Positions 37,378-46,593 of a stretch of 64,000 nucleotides of DNA are shown in pieces. Every line of letters starts with the position of its first letter. Within the stretch, counting starts at the first letter, position 1. The stretch is from Alistipes sp. (GTDB lineage Bacteria > Bacteroidota > Bacteroidia > Bacteroidales > Rikenellaceae). Position numbers and translations under genes: made by a program. The stretch spans positions 62,001 through 126,000 of the forward strand of contig JAFQTX010000037.1 of the NCBI GenBank assembly GCA_017408825.1, written 5' to 3'. The notes under the pieces are model-generated. The model was not told the origin of the DNA. It was given only the letters and a program-made list of their open reading frames with translations, and did no database searches.

Positions 37378-38229
37378 ATGAGGGGAGTGCTACTATACAA
37401 CAGCCACGCTGGACGTGGTCGCATCACAAAGCATATTGACGAGATTGTCGAGATATTTCGCCAAAGAGATATTGAGCTCGCCACTCGTGAAATTGCCTTT
37501 GATGCCGACCCCCTTGAGGGCTACGACGATGTGGAGCTGGTGGTGATAAGTGGTGGCGATGGCACGATAAATTTTGTGGTAAACAAGCTACGACAGCGAG
37601 GCATCAACCCACAGATAGGCATCATACCTTCGGGCACAGCAAACGATTTTGCAGGGGCTTTGAAGATGCCACGTAACACACTGCGTGCGGCACGACGTAT
37701 CGCCGAGGGTACGGAGCACAGCATAGACTGCGGCGAGGTAGATGGCTCTCTCTTCGTAAACGTACTGAGCTTTGGTGTACTCACCACAACATCGCAGCAG
37801 ACATCGGATCGTGAGAAGCATATGGTGGGCAAGTTGGCCTACTTGCGTGTAGGTGCTAAAGACCTTATGACGATGCATCCGATACCGCTACACGTAAAGT
37901 GCAACGACGAGGAGTTCGACATAGATGCCGTGATGTGCTTAGTCTTTAATGGCGAGACTGCGGGAAGTTTTCACCTTGCCCCCGACGCAAAGCTCGACGA
38001 TGGACTGCTCGACATACTGATACTCGAGTATCACAACCCCGTGACCACGTGTATCAATATGCTTCGACACCTTGTAAAGGGAAACCCCGAGGCTGTACAC
38101 CACCTACGCTGCCAGAGTATCGAGATAACATCGCCACTCGAGGAGCGTACCGACGTGGATGGCCAGCCAGGGCCGAGCTTCCCGATGCACATAAGCTGCA
38201 AGGTAGGAGCACTGCGCATAAGATATTAA
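37378..38229 (+). CDS. Diacylglycerol/lipid kinase family protein (YegS/DagK type)
   Basis: 283 residues. DAGK catalytic domain: LLYNSHAGRGRITKHIDEIV, VVISGGDGTINFVVNKL (the GGDGT nucleotide motif) and IGIIPSGTANDFAGALKMPR. The C-terminal beta-sandwich carries FNGETAGSFHLAPDAKLDDGLLDILIL. It phosphorylates a lipid alcohol at the inner membrane; the exact lipid (diacylglycerol or sphingoid base, the latter plausible in sphingolipid-making Bacteroidales) cannot be told from sequence. Confidence 0.88.
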   Translation: MRGVLLYNSHAGRGRITKHIDEIVEIFRQRDIELATREIAFDADPLEGYDDVELVVISGGDGTINFVVNKLRQRGINPQIGIIPSGTANDFAGALKMPRNTLRAARRIAEGTEHSIDCGEVDGSLFVNVLSFGVLTTTSQQTSDREKHMVGKLAYLRVGAKDLMTMHPIPLHVKCNDEEFDIDAVMCLVFNGETAGSFHLAPDAKLDDGLLDILILEYHNPVTTCINMLRHLVKGNPEAVHHLRCQSIEITSPLEERTDVDGQPGPSFPMHISCKVGALRIRY

Positions 38230-38251
38230 CAAATAGGAGAGAGATAGGGAC

Positions 38252-38268
38252 GGTGACATAGTGTCACC
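38252..38268. promoter_or_regulatory. Perfect inverted repeat upstream of the AraC-type regulator
   Basis: GGTGACA-TAG-TGTCACC, a 7-bp perfect dyad 21 bp before the araC-family start. It could be an operator (autoregulation) or a small hairpin; there is no T-run after it. Confidence 0.45.
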
Positions 38269-38289
38269 ACCACAAATGAAGATAAATAA

Positions 38290-39270
38290 ATGAAGCAAGA
38301 TGGTATCAAACGAGCTTCGATAGACAAGCTCAAATCACGTTTCGAGACAGCGTACTACTCGGAGGATATGGTTATCACCCCTCTGGTGATGTTTCGCGAG
38401 CTCGACGATCTCACAGCCCTAATTCAGGGTGTGTCGATTGGTGTGACCGTCAGTGGTACGGCCAAGATTAAGATAAATGGCAAGCTTCACGAGCTACGAC
38501 CAAATACCTTATTCATCTTCAACGAAAACACCGTTATCGAGCAGGTGAAGGCCTCGATACGCTCATCGGGATATATGGTTACATACTCACGCCAATATCT
38601 CAACAGCATCCACGTAGACACCCAGGATCTGATCTCGATATATCATGGCTTCCTCGATGAGCCTTGTGTGCAGATCGAGCCTCAGGAGGCAGCCTACATC
38701 CACGACATCTCGAAACTTATGCGCTCGGTGCTCTGCGACTACGCCCCAACGGCTAATCGCAACAAGATTATCAGCTCGCTCTTTGCCGCAATGTTCCACT
38801 ATGTGATGGGGATACTCCAGCAGCATAGCGTGCCCACAGCAGGCAGCGTGAGCAACCGCACCGACGAGCTATTCAACCGCTTCCTAACACTTCTGCGTGA
38901 GTATTGCAGCACGGAGCGTAGCGTGGAGTTCTACGCCTCGAAGATGAACATCACGCCTAAGTACCTGTCGCTGATACTCAAGAAGAAGAGCGGCCGCAAC
39001 GCATCGAAACTTATCGACGAGGCCGTAGTCTACGAGGCTAAGCGACTGCTTAAATACTCGGGACTAAGCATCCAGGAGATCTCTACAAAGCTAAACTTCG
39101 CATCGCAGTCATTCTTTGGCAAGTACTTCAAGCAGCGTGTGGGTGTATCGCCATCACGCTACAAAATATGGGATGGCCGCACCGAGGGACATATCCTCAA
39201 CGAGGATAACTCGCTATTTGGTGAGGCTATGCCACTGCACGAGGATGCTACAAACAACGACAACAATTAA
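38290..39270 (+). CDS. AraC-family transcriptional regulator
   Basis: 326 residues. The N-terminal half is a cupin-like sensor domain (LIQGVSIGVTVSGTAKIKINGKLHELRPNTLFIF). The C-terminal ~100 residues form the two helix-turn-helix AraC domain (YASKMNITPKYLSLILKKKSG and LSIQEISTKLNFASQSFFGKYFKQRVGVSPSRYK). The target is unknown. It lies between the lipid kinase and dsbD genes on the same strand, 30 nt before dsbD; control of dsbD or of itself is possible. A dyad lies just upstream. Confidence 0.9.
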   Translation: MKQDGIKRASIDKLKSRFETAYYSEDMVITPLVMFRELDDLTALIQGVSIGVTVSGTAKIKINGKLHELRPNTLFIFNENTVIEQVKASIRSSGYMVTYSRQYLNSIHVDTQDLISIYHGFLDEPCVQIEPQEAAYIHDISKLMRSVLCDYAPTANRNKIISSLFAAMFHYVMGILQQHSVPTAGSVSNRTDELFNRFLTLLREYCSTERSVEFYASKMNITPKYLSLILKKKSGRNASKLIDEAVVYEAKRLLKYSGLSIQEISTKLNFASQSFFGKYFKQRVGVSPSRYKIWDGRTEGHILNEDNSLFGEAMPLHEDATNNDNN

Positions 39271-39300
39271 TTAACAAACAATAACTTAAACAACTTATTT

Positions 39301-41712
39301 ATGAAAAAACTTTTGAAGATGCTTGTGTTGGCAATGGCACTCGTAATGACTTTTGCCACCAACACAACAGCAGTTGCAGCCGACCCTATTCGTGGTAAGG
39401 TTGTAGATGTACACGGTGGCGCACCAGTGACTTGGACATTCTATGCTACCGAGAATGGCAACGACATCTACACTCTTGTGTTTGTGGGTAATATCCGCAA
39501 TGGTTACCACGGTTATCCCCTCTCAGACCCATATTCGGCACCATCGTTCGATTTCAAGAACTGTACAAAGGTAGGCCGTATGATGGAGCAGGGCAAGCTC
39601 GAGGAGGTTGTTGATGAGTATGGCGATAAGGTGAAGCACTACCACGGCCAGATGACCTTCATCCAGCAGGTTAAGGCAGCTCCAAACACCAAGGTGACTG
39701 GTGCTATCAACACCAACATCTGCACCGACTCAACAAACCAGTGCCAGCAGAGCTCTTTCGACTTTGAGATTACGCTTGCACCTGCAAACGCCGCAGCTCC
39801 AGCAGCTACTCCTGAGCCTAAGAAGGAGGAGCCTAAGGCCGCAGAGCCTGCAAAGGAGGAGCCAGCTACCAAGCCAGCAGCAGCCGTAGAGGGCCCAGAG
39901 TGGATGGTTGATGGCGTTAGCAAGGGTGATGCCCTCAGCCTTGTGTTCAGCCACGTAATCACCGATGCTGACCTCAAGAACAAGCCTGCAATGCCTGTTA
40001 TCTCATTCAAGAATGGTGAGAACGCCATCGAGACTATCACACTCAAGAGTGGCGACATCGACTATGCAGCATACAAGGCTTGCGACACCTTGCGCATCGC
40101 TACCAACAACTTCAAGGCTAAGGAGCTTGGCGAGAATGTAGCAAAGCTCACTGGCGACATCAAGTTCGACAACAAGGAGTATAGCTACGAGATCGCACTC
40201 CCCTCTGAGGAGGAGAGTAGCACCAAGCTCGACTGGTCGTCAATCATCCAGGCTATCCTCTGGGGCTTCGCAGCACTGCTCACACCTTGTGTATTCCCAA
40301 TGGTGCCTATGACCGTATCCTTCTTCATCAAGGGTTCACAGTCACCTGCACAGGGTCGTTTCCGTGCTACGATGTATGGCTTCTTCATCGTTGCTCTCTA
40401 CGTATTGCCTATCGCAGCACTTATACTTATATCTAATCTTGCGGGCGGTACAAACGTTACAAACGACATCTTCAACTGGTTGTCTACACACTGGATTCCT
40501 AACCTCATCTTCTTCGCTATCTTTATGATCTTCGCAGCATCGTTCTTCGGTGCATTCGAGATTACAATGCCTTCGAAGCTCGTTAATAAGAGCGACGCAG
40601 GTGCTGAGAAGGGCGGTTTGCTCGGTATCTTCTTTATGGCACTTACCCTTGTGCTTGTATCGTTCTCTTGTACAGGTCCTATCGTAGGTACTGTAATCAT
40701 CAGCTCGACAAGCGGTGGTAACATCTGGATGCCTATCCTCACTATGGCAGCCTTTGCGATCGCCTTTGCGCTTCCATTTACGCTCCTCGCTTGGTTCCCA
40801 TCAATGCTTAAGAATATGCCTAAGAGCGGTGGTTGGTTGAACTCTGTGAAGGTTGTTCTCGGTTTCATCGAGATCGCCCTCGGTCTTAAGTTCTTGATGA
40901 CTGCTGACCAGACATACCACTGGGGCTTGCTCGATCGCGAGATCTACCTCGCTATCTGGATCGTAACATTCGCACTCCTCGGTCTCTATCTCTTGGGTAA
41001 GCTCCGCTTTGCTCACGACGATAAGATGGAGCACCTCTCTGTTAAGCGTCTTGTTTTGGCTATCCTCGTATTCTCGTTCGTCGTATACCTCATCCCAGGT
41101 ATGTTCGGCGCACCATTGAAGGGTATCTCAGGCTACCTACCTCCAATGAGCACTCAGGACTTCCGCCTCGATGGCTCACCTAAGAACCACAACTCTCAGG
41201 TTAAGTATGGCGACTTCCTCCATATTCCTAATAACCTCGAGGGTTACTTCGACCTCGATGAGGCTATCGAAGCTGCTAAGGAGCAGAACAAGCCTATCTT
41301 CGTTGATGTTACTGGCCACGCTTGTAACAACTGCCGTGAGATGGAGTCATACGTATGGAGCGACACTAAGGTTACTCGCCTAATGTCGGAGGAGTATATC
41401 GTATGCGCACTCTACGTGGACGATAAGACACCTATCGACGAGGCTGACTACTACACCAACGAGAATGGTGTGGTTATGCGTGAGCTCGGTCGTAAGAATG
41501 CCGCTATCGCTATCGATCGTTGGGGCATCAACGCTCAGCCAGGCTACGTACTTCTTACCCCTGATGGTGAGAATATGGTATCGCCTAAGACTATGAGCTA
41601 CGACCGCGAGATCTCGCACTTCGTTGAGTTCCTCGAGACTGGTCTCAACAACCACAAGAGTGGCATCAGCTTCGGTAATGGTGCATTCTCTGGTAATGTA
41701 ACCAAGAAGTAG
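39301..41712 (+). CDS. dsbD: Thiol:disulfide interchange protein DsbD
   Basis: 803 residues. Signal peptide (cleavage near AVAA), two periplasmic DsbD-alpha-like domains (~35-160 and ~195-300) separated by an Ala/Pro/Lys/Glu-rich linker, then about eight membrane segments with the paired redox cysteines (LTPCVFPMVPMTVSFF and VSFSCTGPIVGT). A C-terminal thioredoxin domain carries FVDVTGHACNNCREME (CxxC near residue 676). It passes electrons from cytoplasmic thioredoxin to periplasmic proteins. Length exceeds the E. coli protein (~565) because of the doubled N-terminal domain. A strong terminator follows. Confidence 0.92.
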   Translation: MKKLLKMLVLAMALVMTFATNTTAVAADPIRGKVVDVHGGAPVTWTFYATENGNDIYTLVFVGNIRNGYHGYPLSDPYSAPSFDFKNCTKVGRMMEQGKLEEVVDEYGDKVKHYHGQMTFIQQVKAAPNTKVTGAINTNICTDSTNQCQQSSFDFEITLAPANAAAPAATPEPKKEEPKAAEPAKEEPATKPAAAVEGPEWMVDGVSKGDALSLVFSHVITDADLKNKPAMPVISFKNGENAIETITLKSGDIDYAAYKACDTLRIATNNFKAKELGENVAKLTGDIKFDNKEYSYEIALPSEEESSTKLDWSSIIQAILWGFAALLTPCVFPMVPMTVSFFIKGSQSPAQGRFRATMYGFFIVALYVLPIAALILISNLAGGTNVTNDIFNWLSTHWIPNLIFFAIFMIFAASFFGAFEITMPSKLVNKSDAGAEKGGLLGIFFMALTLVLVSFSCTGPIVGTVIISSTSGGNIWMPILTMAAFAIAFALPFTLLAWFPSMLKNMPKSGGWLNSVKVVLGFIEIALGLKFLMTADQTYHWGLLDREIYLAIWIVTFALLGLYLLGKLRFAHDDKMEHLSVKRLVLAILVFSFVVYLIPGMFGAPLKGISGYLPPMSTQDFRLDGSPKNHNSQVKYGDFLHIPNNLEGYFDLDEAIEAAKEQNKPIFVDVTGHACNNCREMESYVWSDTKVTRLMSEEYIVCALYVDDKTPIDEADYYTNENGVVMRELGRKNAAIAIDRWGINAQPGYVLLTPDGENMVSPKTMSYDREISHFVEFLETGLNNHKSGISFGNGAFSGNVTKK

Positions 41713-41737
41713 TCCTGACGACTATATATGCGACAAG

Positions 41738-41771
41738 GGCCATCCACGAGGGATGGCCTTTGTTTTTTTTA
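41738..41771 (+). terminator. Rho-independent terminator of dsbD
   Basis: Perfect stem GGCCATCC / GGATGGCC with loop ACGAG, then TTTG and a run of T. Confidence 0.9.
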
Positions 41772-42097
41772 GGCTTAATGGTCCTAAAAAACAAGACAAT
41801 TAAGACCTTTACGACAATTAAGATGGTTGCGGCCAACAGCGCCAGCGGCCGAAACAGCAGCGTGATACCCTACCTCGTAATGGTCTTATGGTCCTAATGG
41901 TCCTAATGGTCTTATGGTCTTAATGGTCCTAAAAGAATTGAGCTGCCACCGTGTTTTCAGACTGAGCCCCTATTTCTTGTCAGAAGCTGTGAGATGTGGC
42001 ACAAAATGAGAGAACCCCGGATGGGAGATACTAAGTGTATTTCCCATTCAGGGTTATAAGTTTTGTGCCGCAGATTGCGGCTTATCACAAGAAATAA
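41771..42097 (-). repeat. Composite stop-codon repeat module, copy D (after the histone-like gene), without G-tract array
   Basis: Outer arms TATTTCTTGTCAGAAGC (about 41968-41984) and GCTTATCACAAGAAATA (to 42096), directly beside the stop at 42098. Core GGATGGGAGATAC / GTATTTCCCATTC. The 9-bp TAATGGTCC/TTAAGACC arrays flank a CGGCCGAAAC centre (41775-41938). The GGGG array seen in copies A-C is missing. Confidence 0.8.
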
Positions 42098-42274
42098 TTA
42101 TTTCTTTGCCTCCTCAACAGATACCTTACGGAACTCCTTCAAAAGCTTGGTAAGCTCCAAAGCTGCCTTACGAGCACGTGTACCAGCTGCCTTATTATTC
42201 TTCTCTACCTGCAATGCTGCGTTAGTTGCAAATGCCTCATACTGGGCTGCGATGTTTTCTACTAAAGTCTTCAT
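42098..42274 (-). CDS. Histone H1-like protein (Hc1 family), 58 residues
   Basis: A short gene: MKTLVENIAAQYEAF..., then NNKAAGTRARKAALELTKLL and KEFRKVSVEEAKK before TAA. The GNKAAGTRARKA-like core and LLKEFRK end match the small histone H1-like Hc1 proteins found across Bacteroidota, thought to bind and compact DNA. Start ATG at 42274. On the minus strand TACCTTTG (42312-42305) and TTTG (42337-42334) form a good promoter. The stop codon directly abuts palindromic module D. Confidence 0.88.
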   Translation of the reverse strand: MKTLVENIAAQYEAFATNAALQVEKNNKAAGTRARKAALELTKLLKEFRKVSVEEAKK

Positions 42275-42304
42275 AATAAAAAATATTTATAAGGTTTTCT
42301 AATC

Positions 42305-42337
42305 ACAAAGGTATAAAAATATTTTAGATAACAACAA
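42305..42337 (-). promoter_or_regulatory. Promoter of the histone-like gene
   Basis: Minus strand TTTG (42337-42334), 21-bp spacer, TACCTTTG (42312-42305), about 30 bp before the start codon. Confidence 0.75.
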
Positions 42338-42465
42338 ATTTTTCAATGAAAAAAAATCATAATATGGTGATTTACCGACATTATCGGCATTTTTACGTAT
42401 GAATTGAACTAAAGAATGGAGAGTGAAATTTAGCTAAAACATAACCAAAATACCCACATATAGGG

Positions 42466-42496
42466 ATTGTGATTAGGCTATTTATTCGTATCTTTG
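42466..42496 (+). promoter_or_regulatory. Promoter of feoAB
   Basis: ATTG at 42466-42469 and TATCTTTG at 42489-42496 with a 19-bp spacer, 29 bp before the start codon. No obvious iron-regulator box is recognised. Confidence 0.65.
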
Positions 42497-42525
42497 CGCC
42501 ATATATAATAAAAATAGGTAGGATT

Positions 42526-44895
42526 ATGCGACTTAGTGAACTGAAAACTGGAGATAGCGCCGTGGTTGTCAAGGTATTGGGCTACGGAGGCTTTCGTCGT
42601 CGTATAATCGAGATGGGCTTTGTGCGTGGCCAGAGGGTCGAGGTGATACTCGACGCACCGCTCAAAGACCCTATTGAGTACCACATCATGGGCTACGACA
42701 TATCGTTACGTCGCAAAGAGGCCGAGATGATTGTGGTGATGACCCGTGAGGAGGCTGAGCGACTAACCCTCGACAACAACACAACAACGACTGCCGAGGA
42801 GGAGGAGATCGTAAGCCGTGCCGTGGAGAGCGAGCATAACAGAATAACAGTAGGATTGGTAGGCAACCCCAACGCAGGCAAGACATCGTTGTTCAACACG
42901 CTGTGTGGTCGTAGCGAGCACGTGGGAAATTATAGCGGTGTGACGGTAGATGCCAAGCGTGGCGAGCTGAAGTATCGTGGCTACACCATCGAGATTACCG
43001 ACCTGCCAGGCACATATGCCCTCTCGGCATACTCTCCTGAGGAGTTATACGTACGACGACACATTATTGACAATACCCCCGACATCATCGTTAATACGGT
43101 TGTGGCATCAAACCTCGAGCGCAACCTATATCTTACGACCGAGCTTATTGACATCAATCCACGTATGGTCATTGCGCTGAATATGTATGATGAGCTGGAG
43201 CGTAGCGGTGCGAAGTTCGACCACGAGGCCTTAGGGCGCATGATAGGTGTGCCTATGGTGCCAGTGGTAGCCCCTGCGGGACGTGGCATCGAGGAGCTTC
43301 TGGATGTCATCATCGCCCTGCACGAGGGTCGTGATGGCCGTGAGCGACATATCCACATCGACTATGGTGCGGTCATCGAGGAGGCACTCACAGAGCTGAA
43401 CGCCGATCTGCGTGAGAGGCGCGATGAGCTACCAGCACTCTTTCCTCCACGCTACTTTGCCCTTAAACTTATCGAGGGCGACAAGGAGGTGCACAGCATG
43501 GTGAGCAGCTCACCACACTACGACCGATGGAGCGATATGGCACGCAAGGCACGTGAGAGTATCGAAGAGGCACTAAATACCGATATCGAGACAGCACTTG
43601 CCGAGCGTAAGTATGGCTTCGTGTCGGGCGCACTCAAGGAGACATACTCCGCCTCGGAGCTAAAGCGTAACACGCTCTCGGATAGGCTCGACGCCATTGT
43701 CACACACCGCATATGGGGTTTCCCGATATTCTTCGCCATAATGTGGTTTATGTTCTACTGCACCTTCACGCTCGGAGCATATCCTCAGGAGTGGATAGAC
43801 CTCGGCGTAGGCTGGCTCTACGACACGGTGCGAGGAGCTATGGGTGAGGGTGCACTGCGTGATATGCTTACCGATGGTGTTATCAGCGGTGTGGGCAGCG
43901 TGCTTGTCTTCCTGCCCAACATTATGATTTTGTATCTCTTCATCTCGTTCCTCGAGGATTCGGGATACCTGGCACGTGCAGCATTTATAATGGATAAGGT
44001 GATGCACCGCATGGGCATTCACGGCAAGTCGTTCATACCTATGGTTATGGGCTTCGGCTGTAACGTGCCCGCAATTATGGCCTGCCGCACTATCGAGTGT
44101 CGCACATCACGACTTATCACCATCATGGTCGTGCCATTTATGTCGTGCAGCGCACGTCTACCTATATATATGATGATTGTAGGCACCTTCTTCAGCGAAT
44201 GGGCAGGCACAGCACTGTTCCTACTCTACCTGCTGGGAATACTTATGGCAGTAGTCTCGGCACGCCTTATGCGCAGATTTATGTTTAGGGAGCAGGAGGC
44301 ACCATTCGTCATGGAGCTATCGCCATATCGTATGCCTACGGCAAAGACCACACTGCGCCATATGTGGAGCAAGTGTGCGCAGTATATCAAGAAGATGGGT
44401 GGACTCATCCTCATCGCCTCTATCGTGGTATGGCTGTTGAGCTACTACCCACGCCCCGAGTATAGTAACGAGGATAGTGATGCACCACTCTACGAGATGT
44501 CGTATATGGGCAAACTCGGTCAGGTGTGCGAGCCAGTGTTCAGGCCTATGGGTCTTGGCTGGCAGGCATCCGTAGCCATTCTCTCGGGACTCCCCGCTAA
44601 GGAGATTGTCGTAAGTACGATGAATGTGCTGTATGCCCACCCCGACGATGAGGCACCTATGGGTGATGATGAGCTCTCTATAGGGGCAAGGGAGCGTATT
44701 GCCAAGAGTATGACGACGCCCTCGGCCGTGGCATTCTTGCTCTTCTCGCTGCTCTATCTGCCCTGTATCGCCACGATTATGGCTATCGCCTCGGAGCTGA
44801 ATTGGAAGTGGGCCTTAGGCTCGGCAGTGTATAACACCGCTGTGGCATGGCTTTTGGCGTGGATAGGTTATCACATAACGATGCTGATACTATGA
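42526..44895 (+). CDS. feoB: Ferrous iron transporter, fused FeoA-FeoB
   Basis: 789 residues from the ATG at 42526 (MRLSELKTGDSAVVVKVLG). FeoA SH3-like domain at 1-73, a linker, then FeoB: G-domain with GNPNAGKTS (113-121) and switch II DLPGTYAL, GDI domain, and the membrane permease with two Gate motifs, including FIPMVMGFGCNVPAIMACRTIE and VAILSGLPAKEIVVSTMNVLY. It imports Fe2+ across the inner membrane. The FeoA-FeoB fusion is usual in Bacteroidota. The stop overlaps the start of the Cys-rich partner (ATGA). Confidence 0.96.
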   Translation: MRLSELKTGDSAVVVKVLGYGGFRRRIIEMGFVRGQRVEVILDAPLKDPIEYHIMGYDISLRRKEAEMIVVMTREEAERLTLDNNTTTTAEEEEIVSRAVESEHNRITVGLVGNPNAGKTSLFNTLCGRSEHVGNYSGVTVDAKRGELKYRGYTIEITDLPGTYALSAYSPEELYVRRHIIDNTPDIIVNTVVASNLERNLYLTTELIDINPRMVIALNMYDELERSGAKFDHEALGRMIGVPMVPVVAPAGRGIEELLDVIIALHEGRDGRERHIHIDYGAVIEEALTELNADLRERRDELPALFPPRYFALKLIEGDKEVHSMVSSSPHYDRWSDMARKARESIEEALNTDIETALAERKYGFVSGALKETYSASELKRNTLSDRLDAIVTHRIWGFPIFFAIMWFMFYCTFTLGAYPQEWIDLGVGWLYDTVRGAMGEGALRDMLTDGVISGVGSVLVFLPNIMILYLFISFLEDSGYLARAAFIMDKVMHRMGIHGKSFIPMVMGFGCNVPAIMACRTIECRTSRLITIMVVPFMSCSARLPIYMMIVGTFFSEWAGTALFLLYLLGILMAVVSARLMRRFMFREQEAPFVMELSPYRMPTAKTTLRHMWSKCAQYIKKMGGLILIASIVVWLLSYYPRPEYSNEDSDAPLYEMSYMGKLGQVCEPVFRPMGLGWQASVAILSGLPAKEIVVSTMNVLYAHPDDEAPMGDDELSIGARERIAKSMTTPSAVAFLLFSLLYLPCIATIMAIASELNWKWALGSAVYNTAVAWLLAWIGYHITMLIL

Positions 44896-45047
44896 TGGGC
44901 TTAACGTGGCAAGACTGGGCAGTCGCTATCATTGCTGTCGTGGTGTTTATAGCACTCGGCTACCGAGTATGGCGTTTCTTCCGCTGTCGTGGCGAGTCGG
45001 CCTGCTCGTCGTGCGACAAGGAGTGCCCACTACGCAAGGAGCGGTAG
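44892..45047 (+). CDS. FeoB-associated Cys-rich membrane protein
   Basis: 51 residues, starting at ATG 44892 within the overlapping ATGA of feoB. One membrane helix (WAVAIIAVVVFIALGYRVWRFF) followed by a short cytoplasmic tail with three Cys (SACSSCDKECPL). This matches the FeoB-associated Cys-rich family, thought to act as FeoC-like partner or metal sensor. Translational coupling to feoB supports the role. Confidence 0.85.
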   Translation: MMGLTWQDWAVAIIAVVVFIALGYRVWRFFRCRGESACSSCDKECPLRKER

Positions 45048-45068
45048 ACATAGCGGACAGAGAGTATA

Positions 45069-45115
45069 GGGAGATTAGGGAGTTTAGGAGTAAAGACTAA
45101 ATTCACTAATCTCCC
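45069..45115. repeat. Long imperfect hairpin after the feo operon
   Basis: Arms 45069-45087 and 45097-45115 are complementary at 17 of 19 positions (GGGAGATTAG... with ...CTAATCTCCC); outer AGAGAGTATA / TCTCTCT may extend it. It is likely the feo transcript end, though the T-run (TTTTTT at 45147) is distant. Confidence 0.6.
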
Positions 45116-45237
45116 TAAATTCATTAGATTCTCTCTGAACAATCCTTTTTTCGATAAATTTGTAAGTGCGTTAAGTCTTTTTCGCACTCTGAGCGTTATA
45201 TATTCGAAAGCGCGCTTCCAACAAACGAAAACAGACT

Positions 45238-45750
45238 ATGAAACTAACAACCGAAAACAAACAACTCACCCGCCTCGCTGAGCTAATGCAGTCCGAGCGC
45301 GACCATCTGTTTCGATACGCCTGCTATCGATTGGGGTCTGCCACCGAAGCTGACGACGTGGTGCAGGACCTCTACCTTCGGCTCTCGAAACGTGGCGCAC
45401 GACTTGCCGAGATTGAAGACCTAAAAGGCTACGTCTATCGCTCATTGACAAATAGTTGCACCTCAGTTTTACGCTCACGACGACAGTTTGCGACCACCGA
45501 AACGCTCGATACATTGAGTAGCGACGACCTCGCTCCGAAGGATTTCGAACAAGAGTTTCGATTGATCGAACGACTGATGGCGCACCTCCCCGATGAGCAG
45601 AGCGAAGTGATCCGATTGCGAATCTATGGCGGTCGTCAATTTGACGAGATTGCCTCGATCTGCAACATCCCTCTCACAACGGCCAAATCGCGTTTTCGCT
45701 ATGGCATTGACAAGTTGCGTGAAGCCCTCGAGAAGCGTGGGCTGATTTAA
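45238..45750 (+). CDS. ECF-type RNA polymerase sigma factor
   Basis: 170 residues. Region 2 (LFRYACYRLGSATEADDVVQDLYLRLSKR) and region 4 (LPDEQSEVIRLRIYGGRQFDEIASICNIPLTTAKSRFRYGIDKLREAL) are both clear. It directs RNA polymerase to a specific promoter set, under control of a partner. Its glutamate codons are about half GAA, whereas neighbouring core genes use GAG almost exclusively, a sign of separate origin. The next gene, 24 nt on, encodes the likely membrane-bound partner. Confidence 0.9.
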   Translation: MKLTTENKQLTRLAELMQSERDHLFRYACYRLGSATEADDVVQDLYLRLSKRGARLAEIEDLKGYVYRSLTNSCTSVLRSRRQFATTETLDTLSSDDLAPKDFEQEFRLIERLMAHLPDEQSEVIRLRIYGGRQFDEIASICNIPLTTAKSRFRYGIDKLREALEKRGLI

Positions 45751-45774
45751 CTCTCTGAAAAAAAGACCAACACT

Positions 45775-46524
45775 ATGAAAACTAACAACAATTTAGACAA
45801 CTCTTCGGATAGTCGCATTGAGAATATTCTCACTCCGCATTTTGCCCCCACCACCTCACTTTCGTTCAAAGCCCCCGCACCACGCCGACGCCCTCTCTGG
45901 CGAGCAGTACGCATTAGTGCCGTTGCCGCTGTAGTAGCAGTGGTAGTTGTCATCGGCATTCGTAGTGTGCAGACCAGCACCGCCCGTGAGGTTGTCGAGC
46001 GAGCAATGACCCAACTGCTCGAATCGGATAACTACCTCATTCAATTCACCGCAAATGTTACCGAGAACAAACTCTCGCAAGATGAACTCTACAATATTGA
46101 CTTCGTAGGTACTCCGATGCAAGGCAGCGTTGAGATTCGCAAAGAGGAGTCAAAGGTCAAGATGGCTATCAAGTGGCAGGACGAGGCTCGCTCTATGGAG
46201 CTCTATGACGGCGAGAGCTATCGACGTTATCAGAACGGGCAATTAGTAGTTGAACGACCCGACGGAGGTATCGACCTCACTCCGCTCGCTACGCTCGATA
46301 ATTTGAAGGAGTACGCCTTGCTAACGGGCATACTGCTAAAATTCCGTGAGGAGGGCGATATGATCTATGTTAGCACCAGGGGCGACAAGGTCGGGATCGT
46401 TGCTCGTTTCTCAAAGAGCGAGGGTCGCCTGCTCGGTGCCGAGTGCTCAGGGCTATACAACGGGCAGCAGGTTACGGTACTCACCCTCAATCGGATCGAC
46501 TTCGATGTGCCACCCGCCGAGTAA
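45775..46524 (+). CDS. Probable anti-sigma factor: membrane protein with LolA-like periplasmic domain
   Basis: 249 residues. A ~45-residue cytoplasmic N-terminus (SSDSRIENILTPHFAPTTSLSFK), one membrane segment (AVRISAVAAVVAVVVVIGIRSV), then a beta-rich periplasmic domain (~75-249) resembling the LolA/outer-membrane lipoprotein-sorting fold (QGSVEIRKEESKVKMAIKWQDEARSMELYDGESYRRYQNGQLVVERPD). Position after the ECF sigma gene and the topology suggest it holds the sigma factor at the membrane. The match to a named anti-sigma family is not certain. Confidence 0.7.
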   Translation: MKTNNNLDNSSDSRIENILTPHFAPTTSLSFKAPAPRRRPLWRAVRISAVAAVVAVVVVIGIRSVQTSTAREVVERAMTQLLESDNYLIQFTANVTENKLSQDELYNIDFVGTPMQGSVEIRKEESKVKMAIKWQDEARSMELYDGESYRRYQNGQLVVERPDGGIDLTPLATLDNLKEYALLTGILLKFREEGDMIYVSTRGDKVGIVARFSKSEGRLLGAECSGLYNGQQVTVLTLNRIDFDVPPAE

Positions 46525-46593
46525 GTACCACGCATCCTACTATAACATTGGCCACACCCTCGTAGAGTAGTGTCCACTACGCAAGTAGAGATA

